64,000 bases of DNA from Pteria penguin (lineage: Eukaryota > Mollusca > Bivalvia > Pterioida > Pteriidae). Of the stretch, positions 34,404 through 46,629 are shown piece by piece; positions within the stretch are counted from its first letter, which is position 1; each line of letters begins with the position of its first letter. The notes beneath the pieces are model-generated. The model ran no database searches. It was not told the DNA's origin and worked only from the letters and a program-made list of their open reading frames with translations. The translations under genes and the position numbers were made by a program. The stretch covers positions 4,659,151 through 4,723,150 of the forward strand of contig CM068593.1 of assembly GCA_035048485.1 (NCBI GenBank), read 5' to 3'.

Positions 34404-34831
34404 ATTCAGCTTAAAATGCAATGATATGTATAGGCTATATTACACAGGAAAACGTTATCACTACACAAGACAAAAAGGTTAACAGGGGTGTAACACAAGG
34501 TTCCCATTTATGCAGTTAGGTCGTGTTGAACATGAAGGTTCTGATCTAAATAGTTCAATAAATGGAAGAAGATAGTAGATTATTATTTTCACGCGGAATA
34601 ATTGTAGTGGCAATGTCGCTCATGCTTTCGCAATTATATCACGTTCATAGTATTCTGTCTCACCTTATTAGATCAATGATAAAAAAATGAATAAATAAAT
34701 AAAAAAAACCCATTGAAATGATATGGGCATAAAAAACTCTATAATTAAACGAACCTCTGGGGATATGAAAACGAATTCTTAAAATATAAACTTGAAACAC
34801 TTTATTATGTGTTTACTTGAGCTTTAACTAA
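34404..34831. other. Unassigned sequence
   Basis: No feature recognised. Confidence 0.35.
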
Positions 34832-35219
34832 AATGTAAAATACGAAAGTAACTGGTGTCATATGACTCTGGCACTAACAACAATGTACCACAGTGGACAT
34901 TCACGGACCCCTGAAATTCAGAGGTGAGACCAGGTGCTCGGGAGGAGTGAGCGTCTCCTGTTTGGCTAGCCACATCCGCTGTGAATGCCCTGACATACAG
35001 ACGAAACAATATAATTCAGCACTGTATATATACATGAATGTGAACAAACACTGTATAGAAAGTGCCACAGCCACACAGCATCAGGAAAAAGGTATAATAA
35101 CACTTAAGTCAAACCCTCCGCGGGGAACTTTTTTAAGAGTTCCACACTACAAAGGGAATAATTGTGACGTTCATGTAAAATACGAAAGAAACTGGTGTCA
35201 CATGACTATGGCACTAAAA
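34832..35219. mobile_element. Dispersed cassette with structured hairpin, copy 2
   Basis: Homologous to 16,269-16,685 at roughly 90% by eye. It starts aaaatacgaaagtaactggt, contains the hairpin at 34,895-34,990, then the shared noncoding stretch. It ends with a second partial copy of its start at about 35,177-35,218 (aaaatacgaaagaaactggt to ggcacta), shorter than in copy 1. No coding capacity. Confidence 0.75.
34895..34990. other. Hairpin of the dispersed cassette, copy 2
   Basis: Arms GGACATTCACGG and CTGTGAATGCCC pair with ten Watson-Crick pairs, one G-T and one A-C mismatch. The interior is nearly identical to copy 1. Confidence 0.8.
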
Positions 35220-35572
35220 TAATCGGGGGATTCATGGTGGAATTTATGTGTAGCTCAATGTCGTTAAAATGTTTTGGTAACAAATATATATCTTATTCAA
35301 TGGAATGAAAATGTGTTCTGGAAAGTTAACTTAAACATTGACCAACAAATATAAAGAAACCGCTTAATAATAAATATAAAGAGATAATATCCAAGCAATT
35401 CAAAAGCGCATAAGCGACACATATTTTGAGTACTTAACCCAAACAAAATAACAACCAAAGAATGATTAAGTGAAGTGATACGCAATACCGGTACCATCTA
35501 TTTGACAAATAGATTGCTCCAATAATTTCTTCAGTGACGTACCATAATTTTGTTTGAAAAGGATTCTGTTGT
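35220..35572. other. Unassigned sequence
   Basis: No feature recognised. Confidence 0.35.
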
Positions 35573-36412
35573 AGTACAGCGAATACAGCCTGTGATTGAT
35601 ACATGTTCATTAAGAATGGATATATGACCGAATACAGCCTGTTATTGGCACATGTTCATTAAGAGTCGATATATGACCGAATGCAGCCTGTTATTGGTAT
35701 ATGTTCATTAAGAGTTGATATATGACCGAATACAGCTTGTTAATGGTACATGTTCATTAAGAGTCGATATATGACCGAATACAGCCTGTTATTGGCACAT
35801 GTTCATTAAGAGTCGATATATGACCGAATGCAGCCTGTTATTGCTATATGTTCATTAAGAGTTGATATGTGACCGAATACAGCTTGTTAATGGTACATGT
35901 TCATTAAGAGTCGATATATGACCGAATACAGCCTGTTATTGGCACATGTTCATTAAGAGTCGATATATGACCGAATACAGCCTGTTATCGGTACATGTAC
36001 ATTAAGAGTGGATATATGACCGAATACAGTCTGTTATTGGGACATATACATTAAGAGTCGATATATGACCGAATGCAGCCTGTTATTGGTACATGTACAT
36101 TGAGTCGACATATGACCGAATACAGCCTGTTATTGCTATATGTTCATTAAGAGTGGATACATGACCGAATACAGTCTGTTATTGGTACATGTACATTAAG
36201 AGTCGATATATGACCGAATGCAGCCTGTTATTGGTACATGTACATTGAGTCGATATATGACCGAATACAGCCTGTTATTGGTACATGTACATTAAGAGTG
36301 GACATATGACCGAATACAGCCTGTTATTGGTATATGTTCATTAAGAGTGGACATATGAACGAATACAGCCTGTTATTGGTACATGTTAATTAAGAGTCTA
36401 TATTTGACCGAT
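35573..36412. repeat. 49-bp minisatellite
   Basis: About 17 copies of a 49-bp unit containing GACCGAATACAGCCTGTTAT, tggtacatgttcattaagag and tcgatatat. Two units near 36,100 and 36,245 lack about 4-5 bp. Confidence 0.95.
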
Positions 36413-37689
36413 TTTTTATCAGAGTCATTCCCATGATTGCAAAAAACATTCCAATAATATACAATGACAACACAGACCTCCAAAAGCCACTCAGATTCTT
36501 TCGTTCTGTGTTGGAGTGGCATAGAGATCAGCTGGTTTTTTCACAGTCGATTATACGTAATTTCTTCTGCGTATGTACAAAATTCATTTTTAAGTAAGTA
36601 AAAAAAATCCGTTCGTTTTTTAAAAAAAAATTCTTTATGAAAATGTCTGTTCTATCTCCTGTATTAAACGCTTTGTGATACATTAAGCAGGAGGACATGG
36701 AAGCGTTGCCTTCAGCCAAAAACGTTACCAGCTTAGCTCATAATAGGATGCTACATTATTCCTGGAAATGTCATTCTCTGTGCAAGGCAGATGGTGACAC
36801 TGAAAACATGCAGAGGCAATACACTTTACTCAATAGCTAGTAGCCAATCTATGTACTTACGTGGATAATAAATCATGCAGACAATTATCAAATAATAAAA
36901 ATAGTAAAAAGTATGATTTTCTTTTGACTGCAAAACTCTCCCTTTACCATCACATGTCCGGGTTGAAAACTTTTTCTGTGAATTTATTTCTGTAAAACTA
37001 TAATGATGTTCGTTGAACAGAAATTGCATATTGAATAAAAGAAAGTGAAATAAATGCTAAGGTCACATAGAATGAAATTCTAAATAATGCATTGTACACA
37101 CGTTATGAGGAGAGATCACGTAGAAGTCTGTTTCCAGTATAACTGTCAGACACTGCTGACTGCTTATACATTAACATTATCATTCCTTAAATGTCACGAA
37201 ATATTCAACTCTTTTTATGATATGATTAGCAACCAATATATGACTATATATATAATAATGCAGGGGTAAATAATAAGTTGTATTTAAAATGATTTACTAT
37301 ATATTATTGTTTCTACTATAGATTATCATTTCAAAACATAAAAAGACGAAGAGTATGTTTAAAAGTAGTTTTCCGGGGTTGATATTAGGTGTTGGTTTAC
37401 AAAACATCTGGAACAGATACTCGTACAAACTAGGGTGCTCTCCATGCATAGTACAATCATTTAACTCACATAAAATCATGAATTCCAATCCATAATTGCT
37501 CTGAGATATTACAAATTATTCTATGTTGCTTGAAGTTCATCAGTTTCTGCCTTGATCGTCATCTCAACTAAGCCAACAACCCCCTTTAGTTTTATATACA
37601 ACAAATGTTATCTTTTCAGAAGTGATTAACAACAACATGTATAAATCTGTTACTATTACGTTTGCTGTTAATTAACAGCAGTACATTCG
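36413..37689. other. Unassigned sequence
   Basis: About 1.3 kb without recognisable exon, repeat or mobile element. Open frames here are under 70 codons and lack signatures. Confidence 0.4.
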
Positions 37690-38060
37690 ATTCAGACCTG
37701 CCTTATTATCCTCCGCTTTTTGCGAAAGCGTCGGGACATTAAATCTCATTCGTCTGTCTGTCGGTTGGTCCGTCCGTCCGCCTGCCTGCCTGTCTGTCCG
37801 TCTGTCACGAAAACTTTAACCTTGGTCATAATTTTTAACCGTAATACGTAGGGCTTTCATATTTGGTATGTGTGTCGTATCCCTTATTGCAATACATTTC
37901 CGGTGGTACCAAAATGTTCTATCATGTGACCTTGACCGTGACCTTTGACCTACTTCAATGTAACTTTTTAACCGTAAGACGTGGGGCCTTCATGTTTGGC
38001 TTGTGTGTCCCTAATGACGTTGCCGATACATGTAGACATGCACAGCCATGACAATATGTC
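37690..38060. repeat. Probable dispersed bivalve repeat
   Basis: Contains ctccgctttttgcgaaagcg, a (tctg/tccg) run at 37,757-37,805 and two related halves with aaccgtaa(t/g)acgt(a/g)ggg-cttcat, plus tgaccttgaccgtgaccttt. Such phrases recur in bivalve genomes to my knowledge. The two halves (about 37,838 and 37,967) are internally similar. No gene called. Confidence 0.5.
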
Positions 38061-38214
38061 ACAGATCACAGCATCCTTACTGATAGAACCCCGAAAGCGG
38101 GGGGGGGGGGGGCACAATTCTCTGTATTTACTTGTTTATATTGTATTCCTAAAGTACGCAAAAGATCCTTTCATACAAAGTTTTATTGTCGGTTCTTTTG
38201 AATACTTCCTAAAA

Positions 38215-38345
38215 TCGGTTTCTATCATATGTAAATTGAATCTGGGCTTCAAAAGTACTGGAAAACAGTATATTCTAGAAGTTGTATTAATCAAATTTGT
38301 ATCCTTAGAATTCAAAAGAAGTGCTGGAACATTTGAAGTATACAG
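38215..38345 (+). pseudogene. Penelope-like RT fragment
   Basis: Nucleotide similarity to 25,967-26,090 (aacagtatattctagaagt and aattcaaaagaagtgctgga match in order), with several indels. It is a second, more decayed piece of the same element family, about 130 bp. It is preceded by a poly-G run at 38,100-38,112. Confidence 0.75.
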
Positions 38346-38469
38346 GAGCATTTAGATAAACTTTCAATCAGAAATATGTACGTAGTACACTAAAATGTCA
38401 CTGAGGAATGATCGATAACAGTTCATTGTCGTCCAACATGGCATTTCGTTATCCAACATGCTACACGAT

Positions 38470-38725
38470 TTTCCAGATTGAGTCCTACGCGGATCATTTT
38501 CAAAACTGGGTCCTATCCCTAACCATTTTCTAGATTGAGTCCTATCCCTAACCACGTTTTAGATTGAGTCCCACTACCGACCATTTTCTAGATTGAGTCC
38601 TATCCCCGACCACTTTTTATATTGAGTCCTATCCCCGACCACTTTTTAGACTGAGTCCTATCCCCGACAACTTTTTACACTGAGTCTTATCCACGACCAC
38701 TCTTTAGATTGAGTCCTATTCCTAT
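38470..38725. repeat. About 29-bp minisatellite
   Basis: About eight copies of ATTGAGTCCTATCCCCGACC followed by actttttag, with more decayed copies to the left. Confidence 0.9.
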
Positions 38726-38763
38726 TGTCATCGCCGAATTCTACTTGATGTTAGTGACAGGAT

Positions 38764-41274
38764 GAAATGCATACTCTCCTCGGGAACTTGGTCATACTCT
38801 CCTCGGGAACTTGGTCATACTCTCCTCGGGAACTTAGTCATACTCTCCTCGGGAACTTGGTCATACTCTCCTCGGGAACTTGGTCTCACTGTCCTCGGGA
38901 ACTTGGTCTCACTCTCCTCGGGAACTTGGTCTCACTCTCCTCGGGAACTTGGTCTCACTCTCTTCGGGAACTTGGTCTCACTCTCCTCGGGAACTTGCTC
39001 TCACTCTCCTCGGGAACTTGGTCTCACTCTCCTCGGGAACTTTGTCTCACTTTTTTCGGGAACTTGGTCATACTCTCTTCGGGAACTTGGTCTCACTCTC
39101 CTCGGGAACTTGGTCATACTCTCTTCGGGAACTTGGTCATACTCTCCTCGGGAACTTGGTCTCACTCTCCTCGGGAACTTGGTCTCACTCTCTTCGAGAA
39201 CTTGGTCTCACTCTCCTCGGGAACTTGGTCTCACACTCCTCGGAAACTTGGTCATACTCTCCTCGGGAACTTGGTCTCACTCTCCTCGGGAACTTGGTCT
39301 CACTGTCCTCGGGAACTTGGTCTCACTCTCCTCGGGTACTTGGTCATACTCTCCTCAGGAACTTGGTCATACTCTCCTCGGGAACTTGGTCTCACTGTCC
39401 TCGGGAACTTGGTCTCACTCTCCTCGGGAACTTGGTCATACTCTCCTCGGGAACTTGGTCATACTCTCCTCGGGAACTTGGTCTCACTGTCCTCGGGAAC
39501 TTGGTCTCACTCTCCTCGGGACCTTGGTCATACTCTCCTCGGGAACTTGGTCATACTCTCCTCGGGAACTTGGTCATACTCTCCTCGGGAACTTGGTCTC
39601 ACTCTCCTCGGGAACTTAGTCATACTCTCCTCGGGAACTTGGTCTCACTCTCCTCGGGAACTTGGTCTCACTCTCCCCGGGAACTTGGTCATACTCTCCT
39701 CGGGAACTTGGTCATACTCTCCTCGGGAACTTGGTCTCACTCTCCTCGGGAACTTGGTCTCACTCTCCCGGGAACTTGGTCATACTCTCCTCTGGAACTT
39801 GGTCATACTCTCCTCGGGAACTTGGTCATACTCTCCTCGTGAACTTGGTCTCACTCTCCTCGGGAACTTAGTCATACTCTCCTCGGGAACTTGGTCATAC
39901 TCTCCTCGGGAACAGTCATACTCTCCTCGGGAACTTGGTCTTACTCTCCCGGGAACTTGGTCTCACTCTCCTCGGGAACATGGTCTCACTCTCCTCGGGA
40001 ACTTGGTCATACTCTCCTCGGGAACTTGGTCATACTCTCTTCGGGAACTTGGTCATACTCTCCTCGGGAACTTGGTCTCACTCTCCTCGGGAACTTGGTC
40101 TCACTCTCCCGGGAACTTGGTCTCACTTTCCTCGTGAACTTGGTCATACTCTTCCGGGAACTTGGTCTCACTTTCCTCGGCAACTTGGTCATACTCTTCC
40201 GGGAACTTGGTCTCACTCTCCTCGGGAACTTGGTCTCACTCTCCCCGGGAACTTGGTCATACTCTCCTCGGGAACTTGGTCATACTCTCCTCGGGAACTT
40301 GGTCTCACTCTCCTCGGGAACTTGGTCTCACTCTCACGGGAACTTGGTCTCACTCTCCTCGGGAACTTGGTCTCACTCCTTCGGGAACTTGGTCTCACTC
40401 TCCTCGGGAACTTGGTCTCACTGTCCTCGGGAACTTGGTCATACTCTCCTCGGGAACTTGGTCTCACTCTCCTCGGGAACTTGGTCTCACTCTCCCGGGA
40501 ACTTGGTCTCACTCTCCTCGGGAACTTGGTCTCACTCTCCCGGGAACTTGGTCTCACTTTCCTCGGCAACTTGGTCATACTCTTCCGGGAATTTGGTCTC
40601 ACTGTCCTCGGGAACTTGGTCATACTCTTCCGGGAACTTGGTCTCACTCTCCTCGGGAACTTGGTCATACTCTACTCGGGAACTTGGTTTCACTGTCTTC
40701 GGAAACTTGGTCTCACTCTCCTCGGGAACTTGGTCATACTCTCCTCGGGAACTTGGTCTCACTTTCCTCGGGAACTTGGTCTCACTCTCCTCGGGAACTT
40801 GGTCTCACTCTCCCGGGAACTTAGTTTCACTTTCCTCGGGAACTTGGTCTCACTCTCCTCGGGACCTTGGTCATACTCTCCTCGGGAACTTGGTCTCACT
40901 ATCTTCAGGAACTTGGCCTTACTTTCCTCTGGAACTTGGTCATACTTTCCTCGGGAACTTGGTCTCATTCTCCTCGGGAATTTGGTCTCACTCTCCTCGG
41001 GATCTTGGTCTCACTCTTCTCGGGAACTTGGTCTCACTCTCCTCGGGAACTTGGTCTCACTCTCCTCGGAAACTTGGTCTCACTGTCCTCGGGAACTTGG
41101 TCTCACTGTCCTCGGGATCTTGGTCTCACTCTCCTCGGGAACTTGGTCTCACTTTCCTCGGGAACTTGGTCACACTCTCCTTGGGAACTTGGTCACACTC
41201 TCCTCGGTAACTTGGTCTCACTCTCCTCGGGAACTTGGTCTCACTCTCCTCGGGAACTTGGTCATACTCTTTTT
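38764..41274. repeat. 23-bp minisatellite, open in three frames
   Basis: About 108 copies of a 23-bp unit containing CTCTCCTCGGGAACTTGGTC. Sequence alternates tcata/tctca before the core, and there is a 20-bp variant missing ctc (ctctcccgggaac). Because 23 is not a multiple of three and the unit has no stop in any plus frame, all three plus frames stay open for hundreds of codons. That explains the 285-466-codon frames without a gene. Confidence 0.96.
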
Positions 41275-41425
41275 TGAAGGGTTACATGTGTACCTTGGTA
41301 AATGTCTTAATCAATTAATTTTCTGTTTCTGCTGATTTTGTAATCCTCTCGTTTTCATGATTTTTTAACTTCAGATGCTGTTTTATCCCGTAACTTTTAC
41401 AATACAGTTGCGCACTCTAGCATCT

Positions 41426-41435
41426 AATAATAATA

Positions 41436-41524
<89 letters not shown>

Positions 41525-41567
41525 TAATAATAATAAATAATAATAATAATAAATAATAATAATAATG

Positions 41568-41622
<55 letters not shown>

Positions 41623-41628
41623 TAATGG
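41426..41628. repeat. (ATG)n(ATA)n microsatellite
   Basis: Trinucleotide gat repeats at 41,436-41,475, then aat repeats with occasional aaat interruptions. Confidence 0.95.
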
Positions 41629-42744
41629 TGAAACACTCTTTCATCAAGATTTATGCTACAATTTTTCTGTATATTTATCTTATACAACCTATTTAGGTTT
41701 GCTTAAATCTTTAGTGAAGGTTTGGCCAATCCAAATAAAAGCAATCTACCTTGGTTGCCCTCATTTTTAAAAATCATTTTGGCTTCTGAGAAAGGCTGCA
41801 AGGAGATATAAGCAATTTTTACCAAATCCAAATATAAAAACCAAAATGTGAATTAAAGTGGGTAAAAATGAGGTGTGTTCCCGATACGTCGCAAATATTT
41901 TAATGATGTATTGTTAATAAGGTGTGAACGGTGCCCACTAAGGGGTTAGATAGATAGTTAATTACCAAAAGCATATGCTTATAGGTTTATAAATACAACA
42001 TATAATACAAATATACAAAAAAAAAGAGAAAGTAATGACAAGTAATGTCAGGCGGAGGAGAGACATTTACATCAACAAAGAGCCTCTCAATTTTTGTGAG
42101 TTATATAAGTATTTACCAAGATTGAATAATTCGGAAACATTTTGAGAGGTCAATAATTGCACAAGTTTGAAAACCAAGGTCTTCTATAATAATATAATTT
42201 AAACAGTTTTGACGAATAGATTGATAGTATGGACATATCGGTATAAAATGAAATTCATCCTCGATATCAGTTTTTTACAACACATACATATGCGGTTTTA
42301 TCTGTCCATGTTATTATATCGGCCCGTTTCAACAAATAATTGATGAGATGACATTCTGAATTTTAGAATAAGTTGACGGTAAAGATTTGGTAGTGACTTA
42401 CGGAGATACAACTGCAAGCTAAAATTGTCTATTAAGTGTTGGTATAAGTAACATTTACTGGAAAGATCGAAAAAAATTCGTTTCTATTTTGCCAAAAAAA
42501 TATCAGTCAAACGCTGTTTTGATATTCTCAATATATATCTTTGTTCTCAACATATTGCAATATCCATACACCATGAAAACCAGTAGACTGTAATAAATAT
42601 TTAACATTATTTAACCAAGAATCTATTCGTGTAGTTTACCTGTGTTGATCAGCACATGCATGTATTCAGAGTAAAATATATAAGAGAAAATGGAGAAAAT
42701 GGTAATCATGCATTTCTCAATATAATGATAACATTCATAAATAT
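41629..42744. other. Unassigned AT-rich sequence
   Basis: No gene or mobile element recognised. Confidence 0.4.
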
Positions 42745-42917
42745 ATAGATAATTCACTGAACACGATGCCACTTTTATAACTCACTGAACACGATGCCAC
42801 TTTTATAACTCACTGAACATGATGCAACTTTTATAACTCACTGAACACGATGCCACTTTTATAACTCACTGAACACGATGTCACTAATATAATTCAATGA
42901 ATACGATGCCACTTCTA
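42745..42917. repeat. 28-bp minisatellite
   Basis: About six copies of ATAACTCACTGAACACGATG followed by ccactttt, ending at the stop codon of the MULE fragment. Confidence 0.92.
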
Positions 42918-43319
42918 CTATTCTAAATGAATTAGTTGTGATGCGGAGACTGCGTAGTCCATCACGTCGATGAGTCCTTGTTCATATCGGTCTTTCAGTG
43001 TTGCAAGGCGGTGGTCGATGGTCAGGTACTTCTTTGCCTTTGGTCTGGTCGTGCCTCTTGCTGCACACTGAATTCTGTGGATCTCGTTGGCATTGTGTAT
43101 ACCTTTAAACGTCTGGACGATAGTGTACCGGTAGATATTCGGATGTGCATGTTGGACAGTCTTCTTGAGTTTGCTGTGCCATCCCTCTAGGCTGTTGGTG
43201 GTTTGCAGTCCTTGAGTTTCAAAGTGGTTCCAGACTAGTCTCTCGCCTTCTATCCATTGTTCAGCTCTGACGTTGTCGTTCTCTCTGTAGAGAACCTGAA
43301 GTCGAGTGGTCTGCGCTGT
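42918..43319 (-). pseudogene. MULE-type transposase, C-terminal fragment
   Basis: The minus strand is open for about 130 codons without a Met start, ending at tag 42,918-42,920. It encodes TRLQVLYRENDNVRAEQWIE, then TNSLEGWHSKLKKTVQHAHP and a C-terminal DHRLATLKDRYEQG phrase. The N-S-x-E-G-W-H-x-x-L pattern is characteristic of the C-terminal part of animal MULE/FLYWCH-associated transposases. The catalytic DDE core is absent, and a tga lies in frame immediately upstream, so it is a truncated remnant. Codon use is GC-richer than surrounding DNA. Confidence 0.75.
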
Positions 43320-44199
43320 TCATGTATTTATGATTTCAAATAATACATAATAATAAATAAGAATATAGCACATTTATCAGAAGATTAATAATTTCTTCTA
43401 ATTAATCAAAAAATATTCATCGTTTGTGAAATAACCATCAAATTTATTTTGTGATGTGCGAATTTCATTAGAAATGTTACGTTGTCATTTGAACAGCATC
43501 AAATAAAATTGATAAGTGCATTGATGAAAAATACCTTTATTTGTCTTACTAGAGTATGCACATGTAAAATACACTAATTTGATAATTGGTTACCCCTTGG
43601 AAGGCCCTTTTCACACCCAGTTATCATTAAATAATTATAATATTTGCGACAAACAGTGAATAAACCGTAAATGACCTTACTTTATATTTAGTAAGTATAT
43701 CCTCTATCTCTTGGAAACAAACATTTTAAAGGCTCATTGAAACACCAATAAAAGATAACTCTTCTTAAAGCCAAATGGAGTTATCTTTTCTTTACAGATC
43801 ATACGACAGCTTCCTTTTCAACCGTACTATTGACTTTTATTGAAAAGCAGAATATAAAGTAATGTACAGATTAAAAGGGAGATTTGCAAAAAAAGTCTGT
43901 TAAATAGACATAATAATCTGAAAAAGAGTAATCCAAATAATACAAAATGAAGCTGTAACTGTAGATCATACATATAACTGCAACCCGTTCTGACCCGTTT
44001 CCGAGTCCGGATTTTGCCAACGTAAACAAGGAAAAGAAAATAGAAAATGTATTCTACAATAAACAGAAAGTAGCATAATGTAAAGATGATGGATAAATCC
44101 AAACCATAAGTCCGAAAATCATGAAACCAGAGGACATACAAAGTCAATGAAAATGAAAACCAAGTGGAAAAGAACAACATATATATCTACTTGAAGAGC
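43320..44199. other. Unassigned sequence
   Basis: A minus-strand frame at 43,827-44,180 is rich in hydrophobic residues owing to AT-rich composition. It shows no family motif and is not called. Confidence 0.35.
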
Positions 44200-44282
44200 A
44201 TATGTGAACCCAATGATGGAGTGAGATCAGGTGCCCGAGGAGAGTGAGCATCTCCTGCTTGCTAGCAACATTCGTCACATAT
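44200..44282. other. Hairpin of the dispersed cassette, diverged copy 3
   Basis: Conserved core tgagatcaggtgcccgagga, then gtgagcatctcctgcttgct and agcaaca, matching copies 1 and 2. The outer arms are ATATGTGA (44,200-44,207) and TCACATAT (44,275-44,282), different in sequence from the other copies but complementary. The inner stem AGGAGA/TCTCCT is extended to 6 bp. The flanking cassette sequence of the other copies is absent. Confidence 0.7.
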
Positions 44283-44389
44283 ACCCAGTAGAAAGAGTCA
44301 AACTAATATAGATACATGTATAGATATTTATATAGATATAAGTATATAATAACTATTATTAGTATCAGTAGTATAGTGATGATGATCAC

Positions 44390-44496
44390 CATCATTTATT
44401 ATTATTATAATTACTGCTACTACTACTACTATTATTATTATTATTATTATTATTTTGATAATTATTATTGTTATTTTCATTGTTATGATTATTATT

Positions 44497-44535
<39 letters not shown>

Positions 44536-44645
44536 CATGTTGTTATTATCATTATTATTTTTATTCTTCTTCTTCTTCTTCTTCTTCTTCTTCTTTTTCT
44601 TCTTCTTATTATTATTATCATCATCATCATCATTATCATCAATAA
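44390..44645. repeat. Trinucleotide microsatellite cluster
   Basis: Successive (tac)n, (tta)n, (ttg)n, (ttc)n, (tta)n and (tca)n blocks. Homopeptide frames on both strands come from these repeats. Confidence 0.95.
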
Positions 44646-45228
44646 AATCTAACAAAACATTTATTATCTTTATCACTATTTCGATCATCACTTCCTTTTA
44701 TACTGGCAGACAGCCCTAATTACCTTATAATGCCAGTGTCCGGAAACGCACAGTTTGTTTATGAGTTACCGATTATGAATTAGCGTGGAATATATACCTA
44801 TTGTCTTCCTCTTGACCCTTTCAACACTGAATGGACCATAAAGATAGAGAAAACTACAACTGGGAAAATCACCATAATTACATTAATTATCCCTCCAACG
44901 GAAAGGAATGCTTCTCCATCAAATACAGAACGATAATATACGATTTCTGATAACATCTATTATAGAAAGCTTCTGATATCAAATCCATCGTATATAATTA
45001 TATATTACATGAAAATACAGTATAATCACAATGATAATAAGTTCTTGATGTCTTTGAAATGACGCAAGACGTAAAGGATTATAAACTGGTTACATCTTAT
45101 TAAACCTAATTACCGCTAAAATAGAGACTGCACGTAATGTATTGTCGTTATTCTACACGACCTATAGGGTTTTACGCACATTGGTAACGCATTATGATTT
45201 AAGCACATACATGTTCCCGATGTTAAAG
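44646..45228. other. Unassigned sequence
   Basis: No feature recognised. Confidence 0.35.
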
Positions 45229-46605
45229 GTAAAAGAAGTCAGTGGCGTAACTACGTCTCTAAGGTAAATGAAGTCAGTGGCGTAGCTAGGTCCTAGGTAA
45301 ATGACGTCAGAGCTAGATTTCTAGGGTAAATGAAGCCAGTGGCGTAGTTAGGTCTGAGGTAATTGAAGTCAGAGCTAGATCTGTAAGGCAAATGAAGCCA
45401 GTGGCGTAGATTGGTCTATTTTAAATGACATAGCTAAATTTCTAAGGTAAATTACGCCAGTGGCATAGCGAGGTCTAAGTTAAATGACGTCAGAGCTAGA
45501 TCTCTAAGCTAAATGAAGTCAGTGGCGTAGCTAGGTTTAAGGTAAATGGAGTCAGAGCTAAATCTCTAAGGTAAATGAAGTCTGTGGCGTAAATAGATCT
45601 CTAAAGTAAATGAAGCCAATGGCGTAGAAAGGTCTCATTTAAATGACGACAGAGCTAGATTTCTTAGGCAAATGACGCCAGTGGCGTACCTTGGTCTAAG
45701 GTAAATGACGTCAGACCTAGATTTCTAAGGTAAATAACGCCAGTGGCGTAGCTAGGTCTAAGGTAAATGACGTTAGAGCTAGATTTCTAAGGTAAATGAC
45801 GCTAGTAGCGTACCTTGGTCTACGGTAAATGACGCCAGTGGCGTAGCTAGGTCTAGGGTAAATGACGTCAGAGCTAGATTTCGAAGGTAAATGACGCCAG
45901 TAGCGTACCTTGGTCTACGGTAAATGACGTCAGAGTTAGATCTCTAAAGTAAATGAAGCCAGTGGCGTAGATAGTTCCAATTTTAATGACGACAGAGCTA
46001 GATTTTTAAGGTAAATGACGCCAGTGGCGTAGCTAGGTCTAAGTTAAATGACGTCAGAACTAGATTTCTAAAGTAAATGAAGTCAGTGGCGTGGATAAGT
46101 CTAATCTAAATGACGATAAAGCTAGATTTCTGAGGTAAATTACGCCACTGGCTTAGTAAGGTCTAAGGTAAATGACGTCAGATCTAGATCACTCGGGTGA
46201 ATGAAGTTAGTGGCGTGGCTAAGTCTAATTTAAATGACGTCAGAGTTAGATTTTTAAGCTAAATGACGCCAGTTGCGTTGCTAGGTCCAATTTAAATGAC
46301 AACATATCTAGATTTTTAAGGTAAATGACGCCAGTTGCGTAGATAGGTCTAAGGTAAATGACGTCAGAGCTATATTTCGAAGGTAAATGACGCCAATGGT
46401 GTAGCTAGGTCTAAGGTAAATGACGTCAGAGCTATATCTCTAAGGTAAATGGCGTCAGAGCTAGACCTCTAAGATGAATGACGTCAAATCTAGATCTCTA
46501 AGGTAAATTAAGTCAGTGGCGTAGCTAGGTCTTCAAGGTGAATGACGTCATTGGCGTAGCTAGATCTAAGGTAAATGAAGTCAGTGGCGCAGTTAGGTCT
46601 CTAAG
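45229..46605. repeat. About 60-bp diverged tandem array with CRE-like palindromes
   Basis: About 22 imperfect units alternating ATGACGTCAGAGCTAGATTT(ctaagg) with atgacgccagtggcgtagct(aggtct). Twelve units keep the exact palindrome TGACGTCA. It is more diverged than neighbouring arrays and has no coding frame. Confidence 0.93.
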
Positions 46606-46629
46606 AGAGTGTAACTGACTGACAGGCAA

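Noticed and set aside
37838..37990. TGACCTTTGACCT-like nuclear receptor sites
   Set aside because: They sit in a probable dispersed bivalve repeat where such phrases are common; no promoter or gene is adjacent.
38762..41335. Long plus-strand frames of 220-466 codons
   Set aside because: They are frame-cycling translations of a 23-bp tandem repeat, overlap one another in all three frames and have no non-repetitive coding flank.
43827..44180. Minus-strand 117-codon hydrophobic frame, possible membrane protein
   Set aside because: Phenylalanine and leucine richness follows from AT-rich composition; no conserved motif, splice signals or neighbours support it.
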